From JAHEEL01 sp963700375 (lineage in GTDB: Bacteria > Actinomycetota > Acidimicrobiia > Spongiisociales > UBA5794), in NCBI GenBank assembly GCA_963700375.1, contig CAVOXF010000006.1, positions 310,001-374,000 of the forward strand: a stretch of DNA of 64,000 nucleotides. Reading direction: 5' to 3'. Position numbers and translations under genes: made by a program. Shown here one piece after another: positions 47,646 through 55,146 of this stretch. Numbering within the stretch: position 1 is the stretch's first letter; every line of letters begins with the position of its first letter. Below the pieces are notes generated by a model that was not told the origin of the DNA, made no database searches, and worked only from the letters and a program-made list of their open reading frames with translations.

Positions 47646-49024
47646 TACTCCCCGTCCTGAGACGCCCGATGCTTCCTTCGCTCAGCGTAGCCAGGGATCT
47701 CCTCTTGGAGCGAACGCTCGACGGCGAGCGCCCCTGCCGAGACATCATGACTGATCACCGAACCGGCACCGGTGTAGGCGTCATCGCCCACCGTGACCGG
47801 GGCAACCAGGATCGTATCAGAGCCGATCTTGACTCGATCTCCGATCCGCGTTCGATTCTTCTCGAAACCGTTGTAGTTGGCGGTGATCGTCGCGGCCCCA
47901 ATGTTCGAGTCCTCGCCGATCGTCGTGTCCCCGATGTAGCTGAGGTGCGGGATCTTCGACCGGGGCCCGACCTGTGAGTTCTTGACTTCGACGAACGACC
48001 CGGCCTTCGTATCGACGCCAAGCTCGGTGCCTGGTCGCAGATACGTGAACGGACCGACCGCTGCCAACGGGCCGACCTTCGCACCCTCAATGACGGCGAA
48101 CCGCACCACGGCCGCGGCGGCGATGCGGGCGTCGGTCGCGTGGACGCTCGGCCCCACCTCGGCTCCGTTCTCAACCGATGTGGCGCCCTGGAGGTAGACA
48201 TCCGGGTAGATCGTCGCGCCTGCGGCGACCTCCACATCCACATCGATGTACACACGCTCGGGATCGAGCATTGCGACCCCGGACTCCATCAACTGCCCGT
48301 TGATCCGGCCCCGCAGGACCTTGGAGGCGACTGCGAGTTCGGCGTGCGAATTCACGCCGAGGCACTCGGCCTCCTCTGCGGCGACACTCGAAACCTTCCG
48401 AGCGTCGGCGGCGAGGATCCCGATCACGTCGGTCAGGTAGTACTCACCTTGATCGTTGTCGCTCCCGAGGCGACTGAGGGCGTCGCCGAGAACGGCAGCG
48501 TCGAAGGCGTAGACGGAGACGTTCACTTCCGAGATCGCCCGCTGTCGCGCGTTTGCGTCCCGTTCTTCAACGACGCCGATGATCTCGTCGTTCTGCCGTT
48601 CCACCCGTCCGTACCCGGTTGGGTCGGCGAAGAACGCGGTGAGCATGGTGGCCGCGGCCCCTTCCCGGCGGTGCGTCTCGAGGACCGACTCGTACGTCGC
48701 AGTCCGCAAGAGCGGCATATCACCGAGGATGACCAGGACGGTGTCGATCCCGGACCCGCACGCCGCGAAACCGACGCGGGCTGCGTCGCCCGTCCCGAGC
48801 TGTGGTTCCTGGACAACTCCTACGGCGTGCGCGGGCAGCGCGGCAACGACGTCGTCGGCGCCGTAGCCGACGACCACGACCGTCTCGTCAGCGGCGAGGG
48901 GTTCGGCAGCCGAAAGTGCCCACCCGACAAGGCTGCGGCCGCAGGCGCGGTGCAGCACCTTCGGCAGATCTGACTTCATCCTCGTGCCCTTCCCTGCGGC
49001 GAGCACGATCACGGCAAGACTCAT
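47645..49024 (-). CDS. glmU: Bifunctional UDP-N-acetylglucosamine pyrophosphorylase / glucosamine-1-phosphate acetyltransferase
   Basis: 459 residues. The amino domain has LAAGKGTRMKS and the carboxy domain a left-handed beta helix with hexapeptide repeats from about residue 255, ending GDDAYTGAGSVISHDV. It makes UDP-GlcNAc for cell-wall synthesis. The ATG at 49024 is chosen: GGAGG stands four bases upstream and the pyrophosphorylase motif follows at once. Any longer reading would run through tRNA-Gln, which ends 16 bases upstream. Confidence 0.96.
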   Translation of the reverse strand: MSLAVIVLAAGKGTRMKSDLPKVLHRACGRSLVGWALSAAEPLAADETVVVVGYGADDVVAALPAHAVGVVQEPQLGTGDAARVGFAACGSGIDTVLVILGDMPLLRTATYESVLETHRREGAAATMLTAFFADPTGYGRVERQNDEIIGVVEERDANARQRAISEVNVSVYAFDAAVLGDALSRLGSDNDQGEYYLTDVIGILAADARKVSSVAAEEAECLGVNSHAELAVASKVLRGRINGQLMESGVAMLDPERVYIDVDVEVAAGATIYPDVYLQGATSVENGAEVGPSVHATDARIAAAAVVRFAVIEGAKVGPLAAVGPFTYLRPGTELGVDTKAGSFVEVKNSQVGPRSKIPHLSYIGDTTIGEDSNIGAATITANYNGFEKNRTRIGDRVKIGSDTILVAPVTVGDDAYTGAGSVISHDVSAGALAVERSLQEEIPGYAERRKHRASQDGE

Positions 49025-49036
49025 GGAACCTCCATG
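49022..49036 (-). promoter_or_regulatory. Inverted repeat around the glmU start codon
   Basis: CATGGA and TCCATG flank a three-base loop; one arm contains the start codon and the other most of the Shine-Dalgarno sequence. If it forms, the hairpin would hide the glmU initiation region in the RNA processed from the upstream tRNA. Confidence 0.35.
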
Positions 49037-49040
49037 GAGA

Positions 49041-49115
49041 TGGCTGGGGGGACAGGACTCGAACCCGTACTGGATGGACCAAAACCACCTGTGCTGCCAG
49101 TTACACCACCCCCCA
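49041..49115 (-). tRNA. tRNA-Gln (anticodon TTG)
   Basis: 75 bases including an encoded CCA. The acceptor stem TGGGGGG pairs with CCCCCCA and the discriminator is G. The anticodon loop TTTTGGT between GGTGG and CCATC gives TTG; GGTTCGAGTCC is the T arm. It lies 16 bases upstream of glmU on the same strand, so a joint transcript is likely. A TAACCT at 49131-49136 (minus strand) may be its -10. Confidence 0.95.
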
Positions 49116-49189
49116 ACGGGGTGGGTCAAGAGGTTAGACGGGGTGAGCGTGTTGCGAGCTGCGAGCAGGGCGAACCTGGACGCCGCACC

Positions 49190-50110
49190 TCATCGGCGTG
49201 GTTCGGTCTCCCAACGCCGCCCTGCGTCGTCGCTTCGCTCCTGGGCGTCACTCCGTCCTTCGGCCGAGGCGACGATTTCCCAACCTCGGTTGATCGGCGT
49301 CACGGCCCTCGCGGCGGTGGCGCCGGCCGGGACGGTGGCGAGGGCGTCTTCGGCTTCTTCCCGGGTCGGGAAGTAGGAGAATAGGGCGGCACCACTGCCG
49401 GTCATCGCGACGGGGAGGCCCCAGCGGTGCGACAGTTCGGCCCGCCACTCGTCGATCTCCGGAGCAATGGCGACCGCCGCCGGATAGAGGTCGTTGACCA
49501 GCGGGGCATGGTCACGCAGAGCGGGCGGCAGGTCGGCGCCGGCAATCCCCGGGCCATCGGGCCCGCCAAGGACATCCCATGACCGGAAGACCGCACCCGT
49601 GCGGAGGACGATCGGCGGAACGACAACGGCGAGCGCGAATCCGACCGCGTCCGGCAGCGGGGCCACGAATTCGCCTCTCCCCGTGACGATTGCCGTACCC
49701 CCCACGACCGCGAACGGGACATCGGACCCGAGATCAGCGGCCAGTGTCCGGATGTCGTCGAAAGGGACTGAGAATCGCCGGGCCGCGAGGTTGAGGGCTG
49801 CTGCCGCGTCGGCGCTCCCCCCTCCGAGCCCGGCAGGCGACGGGATCTGCTTCGTCACGACCACGCGCGTCGGCGCTGGGTGCTTTCCGAGGCGACGTGC
49901 CTCCGTAACGGCTCGCCAAGCGAGGTTTGTCGTGTCCGCCGGCGCACCGCCGCCCGGCACTGCGATCGAGTCATCAGCGGCGTCCTCGACCATGATCTCG
50001 TCGTACCAATCGACGGTCTGGAACAAGCCGCGGAGGGGATGGAATCCATCCGCGTCGAGGGACCGGACGCGGAGGCTCAGGTTGACCTTTGCGTACGCCT
50101 TGGCTCTCAT
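49190..50110 (-). CDS. ispE: 4-Diphosphocytidyl-2-C-methyl-D-erythritol kinase
   Basis: 306 residues, GHMP kinase. The opening AKVNLSLRVRSLDADGFHPL, the ATP loop PSPAGLGGGSADAAAAL (about residue 92) and the closing VAMTGSGAALFSYF are diagnostic. It phosphorylates CDP-methylerythritol in the MEP isoprenoid pathway, which also feeds MenA. The start overlaps the ksgA stop (ATGA). The last 20-odd residues (SDAQERSDDAGRRW) are encoded by a dispersed repeat copy and look like a species-specific extension. Confidence 0.94.
   Translation of the reverse strand: MRAKAYAKVNLSLRVRSLDADGFHPLRGLFQTVDWYDEIMVEDAADDSIAVPGGGAPADTTNLAWRAVTEARRLGKHPAPTRVVVTKQIPSPAGLGGGSADAAAALNLAARRFSVPFDDIRTLAADLGSDVPFAVVGGTAIVTGRGEFVAPLPDAVGFALAVVVPPIVLRTGAVFRSWDVLGGPDGPGIAGADLPPALRDHAPLVNDLYPAAVAIAPEIDEWRAELSHRWGLPVAMTGSGAALFSYFPTREEAEDALATVPAGATAARAVTPINRGWEIVASAEGRSDAQERSDDAGRRWETEPRR
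49221..49263. repeat. Dispersed repeat, copy B, at the 3' end of ispE
   Basis: 43 bases aligning with 16707-16750 at about 36 of 44 positions. It lies inside the last codons of ispE. Confidence 0.55.
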
Positions 50111-50919
50111 CGACCGGCCTCCTCGGCGATCAGCAGGAACGCGTCGGGATCGAGGTCCTCCGCTCGAGAGGTCGGGTCGATGCCGCAGCGCTCGAGAGTG
50201 CCCGATGGATCCGATATCACGCGGGCAAGGCTCCTCCGCAGCATCTTTCTACGCTGTCCGAATGCCGCGGTCGCGACCTCAACTGCGCGCTCTGCGGCTG
50301 CCGGAGCCGGATGGCGTGCCAATGCAACAACGGCAGATGAAACGGAAGGAGCCGGGTAGAAGACGGTGGGCGCCACGGCGAAGGCGATCGAGCCGCTGGC
50401 GTGGAGCGCGGTGACGATCGAAGGGATGCCGTAGATCCGTGATCCAGGATCGGCGAGGAGCCGCTCGGCGACCTCGCGCTGAACAAGCATTACGAACCGG
50501 TCGATGTTCGGTGCGAAGCGGAGGGCATCGAGGACGATCCCCGTGCCCACGTTGTACGGCAGGTTCGAGACGAACGACCACGTCCCGGGACCAAGGTCCC
50601 GGCCGAGGTCTACATCGCCGGCATCGGTGTGGCGAATCTCGACGTTCTCGAGGGCACCAACCGTATGGCGGAGCACACGCACGAGGCCCGAGTCGATCTC
50701 GTAGACGACAACATGGGCGCCGGTGGCCGCGAGGCCGACCGTCAGAGCCCCGGTCCCGCCTCCGATCTCGACCACGTTCGAGCCGGGATCGAGGTTCGCC
50801 AACCGAACGATACGTTGGATCACGTTCGGGTCGGCGAGGAAGTTCTGCCCGTAGGCCTGGTTCGGGCGAATACCGTACTCGTCGAGGAGGCTGCGCACCC
50901 CCGCCCTCCCCTGCGGCAT
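50107..50919 (-). CDS. rsmA: 16S rRNA dimethyladenosine transferase (KsgA/RsmA)
   Basis: 270 residues. QAYGQNFLADPNVIQRIV, the SAM loop VVEIGGGTGALTVGL and the catalytic NLPY in VSNLPYNVGTGI are clear. It dimethylates two adjacent adenines near the 3' end of 16S rRNA. The ATG at 50919 lies four bases after the tatD stop. The order metG-tatD-ksgA-ispE is the usual one; the rpf gene found between tatD and ksgA in mycobacteria is absent. Confidence 0.95.
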   Translation of the reverse strand: MPQGRAGVRSLLDEYGIRPNQAYGQNFLADPNVIQRIVRLANLDPGSNVVEIGGGTGALTVGLAATGAHVVVYEIDSGLVRVLRHTVGALENVEIRHTDAGDVDLGRDLGPGTWSFVSNLPYNVGTGIVLDALRFAPNIDRFVMLVQREVAERLLADPGSRIYGIPSIVTALHASGSIAFAVAPTVFYPAPSVSSAVVALARHPAPAAAERAVEVATAAFGQRRKMLRRSLARVISDPSGTLERCGIDPTSRAEDLDPDAFLLIAEEAGR

Positions 50920-50923
50920 GGAA

Positions 50924-51685
50924 TCAGGCACGCGGCGAGCCGAAGACGCGGGCTGCGTTCTCGATCGTGAGGCGAGCGACTTCGTCTTCGGGCATGCCCC
51001 AGAGATCGGCGAGCGTCGCCCCGTTGAATCGTGTCCACTCCGGGCGGTTCGGCTCTCCGCGGTGGGGCTCCGGGGCAAGGTACGGGGTGTCGGTCTCGAC
51101 GAGCGTGCGCTCCGGTGGGGCCTCTGACGCGCCGAGGCGCACCGTGTTCCCGGTCGTGTAGGTGACGGGACCGGCGAATGAGAACGTTGCTCCGAGATCA
51201 CGGAAGCGCTTGGTCCATCGCGGACCACCGGTCCAACAATGGAGGACGGCCTTCTCGCCGAGGTCCGCCTCGCCAAGGATCTCATAGATGTCGGCGAACG
51301 AATCCCGCGTATGCACGATCACGGGCTTGTCGAGGTCGGAAGCGAGCTGGACTTGGTCGCGGAACGCCGTCTTCTGGGCCTCCTTCGGCGAAAGATTGCG
51401 GTAGTAGTCGAGCCCAACCTCACCGATCGCGGTTGCTTCGAGCGCAAGCGCGGTAATTCGCAGCCGTTCCGCGTCCCACCGATCGGCGTCGTGGGGGTGG
51501 AGGCCGGCCGCCCACAGGACCCGGTCGGGGCGGCTCATGGCGATCTGCCGCGCCTGAAGGCTGGTTTCGAGATCGACGCCGGGTATGAGCATCCACTCGA
51601 TGCCCTCGGCAACCGCACGATCCACGGCCGCAACTGGATCGTCGAGCATGAATGCATGACAGTGACTGTCGACCCAGGCAACCAT
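50924..51685 (-). CDS. tatD: TatD family metal-dependent hydrolase
   Basis: 253 residues. The metal ligands are visible in WVDSHCHAF (HxH), AIGEVGLDYY (Glu), VIVHTRDS (His), VLHCWTGG (His) and VETDTPYLAP (Asp). TatD proteins are 3'-5' DNA exonucleases or deoxyribonucleases. The start follows the metG stop by seven bases with a GAGTGAGGG region in front, so the two are co-transcribed. Confidence 0.93.
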   Translation of the reverse strand: MVAWVDSHCHAFMLDDPVAAVDRAVAEGIEWMLIPGVDLETSLQARQIAMSRPDRVLWAAGLHPHDADRWDAERLRITALALEATAIGEVGLDYYRNLSPKEAQKTAFRDQVQLASDLDKPVIVHTRDSFADIYEILGEADLGEKAVLHCWTGGPRWTKRFRDLGATFSFAGPVTYTTGNTVRLGASEAPPERTLVETDTPYLAPEPHRGEPNRPEWTRFNGATLADLWGMPEDEVARLTIENAARVFGSPRA

Positions 51686-51692
51686 CAATCCC

Positions 51693-53354
51693 TCACTCGT
51701 CTTCGTCGAAGGGCTCCATCTTGGTGTAGAGCGGTCCCAACTCACCGAGTCGTGTCCCTGCCGGTACCGACGGCCGTACCCACGTCGGGCCGTACTCACC
51801 GAGTTCGACGGAAAGCGCCTCGAGCAGTTGCACCGAGGTGAACGGCAGGTACGGGTACAAGGCTACCGCGATCCCTGCAACGGCTTCGATGGCAACGGAG
51901 AGGGTCGTCCCGGTCCGGACGAGGTCGGTCTTCGCCGTCTTCCACGGCTCACGGTCGTTGAGATAGACGTTCACGGTCTGCGCACCGGCCATCGCTCGCT
52001 GGAGACCGCTCCGGAGTCGCACTTCGGAGATCTGACCGCCGACCTCGGCGAGCGTCGCGTCGACGGAGGCGAGCAACGCCTCGTCCTCGGCGTCGAGATC
52101 CACCGTTTCCTGGATCACACCGTCGAAGTAGCGTCCGGTCATGGCCACCACGCGGTTGACGAGGTTGCCCCAGGTCGCGACCAGTTCGTCGTTCACACGA
52201 CGAATCATGCCCTCGTCGGAGATGTCGGTGTCGTTGGTCTCGGGGAAGCTGATGGCGACGGCATAGCGAAGCGCGTCCGGCTCGAAGTGATCGATGTACC
52301 ACGAGATCGAACGCCCGACGCCACGGCTCGCAGACCCCTTCTCTCCCCGGAAGGTGATGAATTGATTGGCCGGCACATCGGTCGGAAGGTTCAACCCACC
52401 GTATCCGAGCAGCAACGCCGGCCAGTACACGGCATGGAACGGGATGTTGTCCTTGCCGATGAAGTAGTAGCTCTCGGCGTCCGGGTTTTCCCACCAGTCT
52501 CGCCACGCTTCCGGCTCGCCGCGAAGCCGAGCCCACTCCTTGGTCGCCGAGAGGTACCCCATGACGGCTTCCCACCACACGTAGATCGACTTGCCGTCGC
52601 CGAGGTCGTCCACCGGCAGCGGGACCCCCCACTCGAGGTCCCGGGTGAACGCCCGATCGTGCAGTCCGTCGTCGACCATCCCGATCGCGAAGTTGATGAC
52701 ATGGGGCCGCCATCCCTCCCGGGTGCGAAGCCATTCGAGGAGCGGTTCCTGGAATTCCGAGAGCTTCCAGTAGAAGTGCTCGGTCTCGTGGAGCACCGGC
52801 ACGGTCGTTGACAACTTGGATCGGGGATCGATGAGGTCGATCGGGTCGAGCGTCCGGCCGCAATCGTCGCACTGGTCGCCTCGAGCATCACCGTATCCGC
52901 AGTGGGGACAGGTTCCTTCGACATACCGATCGGGTAGGAAACGGCCGACCTCCTCATCGAAGAACTGCTCGGTGGTCTTGCGATAGAGGTAGCCGTTCTC
53001 GAGCAACCTCATGAAGAAGTCTTGAGCGACCTCGCGGTGAGTGTCGGTCCCCGTTGTGGTGTACAGGTCGTAGGTGAAGCCGAGGTCTTTCCAGTTCTGG
53101 GCGATCTCGCTGTGGTAGCGGTCGACGATCTCGGCGGGACTGACGCCCTCGTCATCCGCCCGTACGGTGATCGGTGTGCCGTGAACATCGCTGCCGGAGA
53201 CCATGAGGACATGGTTGCCGATGGCCCGCTGGTAGCGAGCGAACACGTCGGGAGGGAGGTAGGCGCCACCGAGGTGGCCGAGGTGGCGTGAACCACTGGC
53301 GTACGGCCATGCAACGGCAACGAGAACGTTCTTCGGTGGTTGGGTGTCAATCAC
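51693..53354 (-). CDS. metG: Methionyl-tRNA synthetase
   Basis: 553 residues, class I. The HIGH motif is HLGH (24-27) in GSRHLGHLGG; a four-Cys zinc knuckle CPHCGYGDARGDQCDDCG lies near residue 145. The KMSKS loop is variant: FRGEKGSASRG (about residue 335), as in the archaeal-like branch with KFSTS-type loops. The anticodon-binding helical domain follows (about 400-540). No carboxy-terminal tRNA-binding EMAPII domain. The GTG at 53354 is supported by TACCAT nine bases upstream. Confidence 0.95.
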   Translation of the reverse strand: MIDTQPPKNVLVAVAWPYASGSRHLGHLGGAYLPPDVFARYQRAIGNHVLMVSGSDVHGTPITVRADDEGVSPAEIVDRYHSEIAQNWKDLGFTYDLYTTTGTDTHREVAQDFFMRLLENGYLYRKTTEQFFDEEVGRFLPDRYVEGTCPHCGYGDARGDQCDDCGRTLDPIDLIDPRSKLSTTVPVLHETEHFYWKLSEFQEPLLEWLRTREGWRPHVINFAIGMVDDGLHDRAFTRDLEWGVPLPVDDLGDGKSIYVWWEAVMGYLSATKEWARLRGEPEAWRDWWENPDAESYYFIGKDNIPFHAVYWPALLLGYGGLNLPTDVPANQFITFRGEKGSASRGVGRSISWYIDHFEPDALRYAVAISFPETNDTDISDEGMIRRVNDELVATWGNLVNRVVAMTGRYFDGVIQETVDLDAEDEALLASVDATLAEVGGQISEVRLRSGLQRAMAGAQTVNVYLNDREPWKTAKTDLVRTGTTLSVAIEAVAGIAVALYPYLPFTSVQLLEALSVELGEYGPTWVRPSVPAGTRLGELGPLYTKMEPFDEDE

Positions 53355-53363
53355 GGTGGTGCG

Positions 53364-53369
53364 ATGGTA
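53364..53369 (-). promoter_or_regulatory. -10 element TACCAT upstream of metG
   Basis: TACCAT on the minus strand, nine bases before the metG GTG; no ribosome binding site. It would drive the metG-tatD-ksgA-ispE unit. Confidence 0.42.
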
Positions 53370-53479
53370 GCGGTGTGGCCCGATCTGGGGCGCGGAGCGA
53401 ACGCCCAATCCGGCACGGTCCACCGGTACAATCGCCTCAGGAAGACTGATCGGCTCCGACCGTTGATGGAGGTTCACCG

Positions 53480-53719
53480 TTGGATACCGTGATGGTTCGC
53501 AAAATCGACGACCTCGGACGCATCGTGGTGCCGGCGGAGACGCGACGTCTCTTCAACATCCATGAAGGGGACGAACTCGAGATCGGTGTTGAGAACGACG
53601 CGATCGTGATTCGCAAACTCGAGGCGACCTGCGTGTTCTGCGGTTCGGCCGAGAACATCGTGGCGTTCAAGGGTCGCGGCGTGTGTTCGGAATGCCGCCG
53701 CTCCCTGACCGCCGACTAG
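53480..53719 (+). CDS. AbrB-family transition-state regulator with zinc-ribbon tail
   Basis: 79 residues. The SpoVT-AbrB domain (MVRKIDDLGRIVVPAETRRLF...EGDELEIG) spans about 5-48, followed by CVFCGSAENIVAFKGRGVCSEC, a CxxC...CxxC zinc-binding tail. It is likely a DNA-binding dimer/tetramer regulator. The TTG start is chosen because GGAGG lies seven bases upstream; the nearby GTG and ATG are too far from it. Its last 53 bases overlap the 3' end of the convergent rsmI gene. Confidence 0.9.
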   Translation: MDTVMVRKIDDLGRIVVPAETRRLFNIHEGDELEIGVENDAIVIRKLEATCVFCGSAENIVAFKGRGVCSECRRSLTAD

Positions 53720-54548
53720 CGGCCCTGGATTCGAGCGCCGCTTCGTAGAGCGCACGGCGTGACACTCCAGTCTCGGCTGCGACGTCGCGTGCCGCATTCG
53801 AGAGTCGCTCCCCCGCCGACATGCGGTCTTCCAGCAGCATCAGGGCGGCCGCGAGGTCCGGAGGTTCTTCCGCCTTCCCCTCCACCACCAGGGTGAACTC
53901 GCCACGCGGCTCGACGTCAGAGGTCCAATGATGGACGGCCTCTTCGAGCGTCCCGGTCCAGATCTCCTCGTGGAGTTTCGTGATCTCTCTGGCAACCACG
54001 ACGATCCTGCCGGGGCCCGCTCGCGCTGCCAGAGCGCTGAGATCCTTCACCACGCGGCTCGGGGCTGAGAAGAGGACAACCGGTCGCTCATCAGCCGCGA
54101 CCACGGCGATGCGCCGCTCCCGATCCTCCCCGCCGCGCGGTAGGAAGCCCTCGAAGACGAACCGGTCGCCGCCGAGGCCGGCGACCGCGATAGCCGCGGT
54201 GACGGCACTCGGACCGGGAACGACGGAGACAACAGCGCCAACAGATCGCGCGGCGCGTACCGCGGCGACGCCGGGGTCCGATACGGCCGGCATCCCGGCA
54301 TCGGTGACGAGGGCGATCGTCCTTCCCTCTTCGAGCAACGACCGGATCTCGATCGAACGCTCCTGCTCATTGCCGACGAAGAACGATCTCATCTCAGCTT
54401 CGACGCCCAGTCGTTCGAGGAGCTTGCCGGTTCGACGCGTGTCCTCGGCGAACACAACCGAAGCGTCCGCGAGCGTCTGTTTGAGGCGCGGCGAAGCGTC
54501 GTCGAGGTTCCCGATCGGGGTGGCGCAGACAACAAGGCGGCCGGTCAT
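53667..54548 (-). CDS. rsmI: 16S rRNA (cytidine-1402-2'-O)-methyltransferase (RsmI)
   Basis: 293 residues. The family text CATPIGNLDDASPR, FAEDTRRTGKLLERLG, LVTDAGMPAVSDPG, VVPGPSAVTAAIAVAG and FEGFLPRGG is complete. It methylates C1402 of 16S rRNA. The carboxy-terminal region has an RsmI helix-turn-helix-like end (NAARDVAAETGVSRRALYEA). The ATG overlaps the stop of the upstream small gene (ATGA); a TACCAT ten bases before it could also give rsmI its own promoter. Confidence 0.94.
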   Translation of the reverse strand: MTGRLVVCATPIGNLDDASPRLKQTLADASVVFAEDTRRTGKLLERLGVEAEMRSFFVGNEQERSIEIRSLLEEGRTIALVTDAGMPAVSDPGVAAVRAARSVGAVVSVVPGPSAVTAAIAVAGLGGDRFVFEGFLPRGGEDRERRIAVVAADERPVVLFSAPSRVVKDLSALAARAGPGRIVVVAREITKLHEEIWTGTLEEAVHHWTSDVEPRGEFTLVVEGKAEEPPDLAAALMLLEDRMSAGERLSNAARDVAAETGVSRRALYEAALESRAASRRSGSGGIPNTRRDP

Positions 54549-54880
54549 TCGTCTGGAGATGGTAGGACGATGAGCGATGCCCCGGTGTCCGGTCCGCGTT
54601 CGACGATGGGCAACTCGAGGATCCAGTCGCCGCGCGATGTGACGCGACGGCCGGGCATGAGGATGTCCTGGTGGACCACCGATCCGTCGCGGTCCAAGTG
54701 AACGATGCGGAGAGGACCCACCCGGCCTCTCGAATACACCGAACCGGCACGCAGCAGCAGACCGCCCCCTGGATTGGCGCGGATCCCGACCAGTCGACCG
54801 GTGAACGACGTCGCAACGACGACAGGCGGCGATCGCCAGGATCCCGCCGCCACAGTCACCAACCGCCCGGACCGGTACAC
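54545..54880 (-). CDS. Hypothetical protein upstream of rsmI
   Basis: A 111-codon frame from a GTG at 54880 that ends in an ATGA overlap with rsmI. It is rich in short beta-like stretches (GRLVTVAAGSW, PLRIVHLDRDGSVV, DWILELPIVERG) and has no membrane segment or known motif. The overlap and codon-like composition favour a real gene. Against it: rsmI has a possible promoter inside this frame, and the start has no ribosome binding site or -10 element. Confidence 0.5.
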   Translation of the reverse strand: MYRSGRLVTVAAGSWRSPPVVVATSFTGRLVGIRANPGGGLLLRAGSVYSRGRVGPLRIVHLDRDGSVVHQDILMPGRRVTSRGDWILELPIVERGPDTGASLIVLPSPDE

Positions 54881-54892
54881 GCCATGCCCTGG

Positions 54893-54898
54893 TACGCT
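54893..54898 (+). promoter_or_regulatory. -10 element TACGCT for the bL37 gene
   Basis: TACGCT lies ten bases before the ATG at 54909 with no ribosome binding site between them, so the leader would be at most a few bases. Confidence 0.38.
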
Positions 54899-54908
54899 GC
54901 CGCCCACT

Positions 54909-54992
54909 ATGGCAAAGGCAAAGCGACGCAAGCTCCGCGCTCGCCGCAGCAAGGCGAACCACGGCCGCAAGCCGAACGCCGGCCGCGGCTGA
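54909..54992 (+). CDS. Small basic ribosomal protein bL37
   Basis: Only 27 codons: very rich in Arg and Lys, beginning MAKAKRRKLRARRSKANHG and ending RKPNAGRG. The ANHGRKPN block is the signature of the actinobacterial 50S protein bL37, a short peptide found in mycobacterial ribosome structures. It is a free-standing gene on the plus strand between two minus-strand units and is easily missed because of its size. Confidence 0.82.
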   Translation: MAKAKRRKLRARRSKANHGRKPNAGRG

Positions 54993-55094
54993 CCACAACC
55001 AGCCGTCCTCCGCTTCGATCCCCCGAACCGGCCCCGGTGCCTTTCGCGCGTCATGATTGACACCGTAGGGAGTCCCTCAACGCCGGGATAGAGG

Positions 55095-55115
55095 GTCGCC
55101 AGTCGTTAGTCGCCC
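55095..55115. repeat. Heptamer repeat, GTCGCCA-GTCGTTA-GTCGCCC
   Basis: Three diverged heptamers, about 30 bases beyond the stop codon of the HExxH lipoprotein gene (minus strand). Same family as the repeats at 11995 and 29849. Confidence 0.6.
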
Positions 55116-55146
55116 GGACGATGAGGTCTGGAGCGACGGTGTCCGC

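Noticed and set aside
49025..49129. 35-residue amino-terminal extension of GlmU
   Set aside because: It would be encoded by tRNA-Gln; the GGAGG-ATG at 49024 is the proper start.
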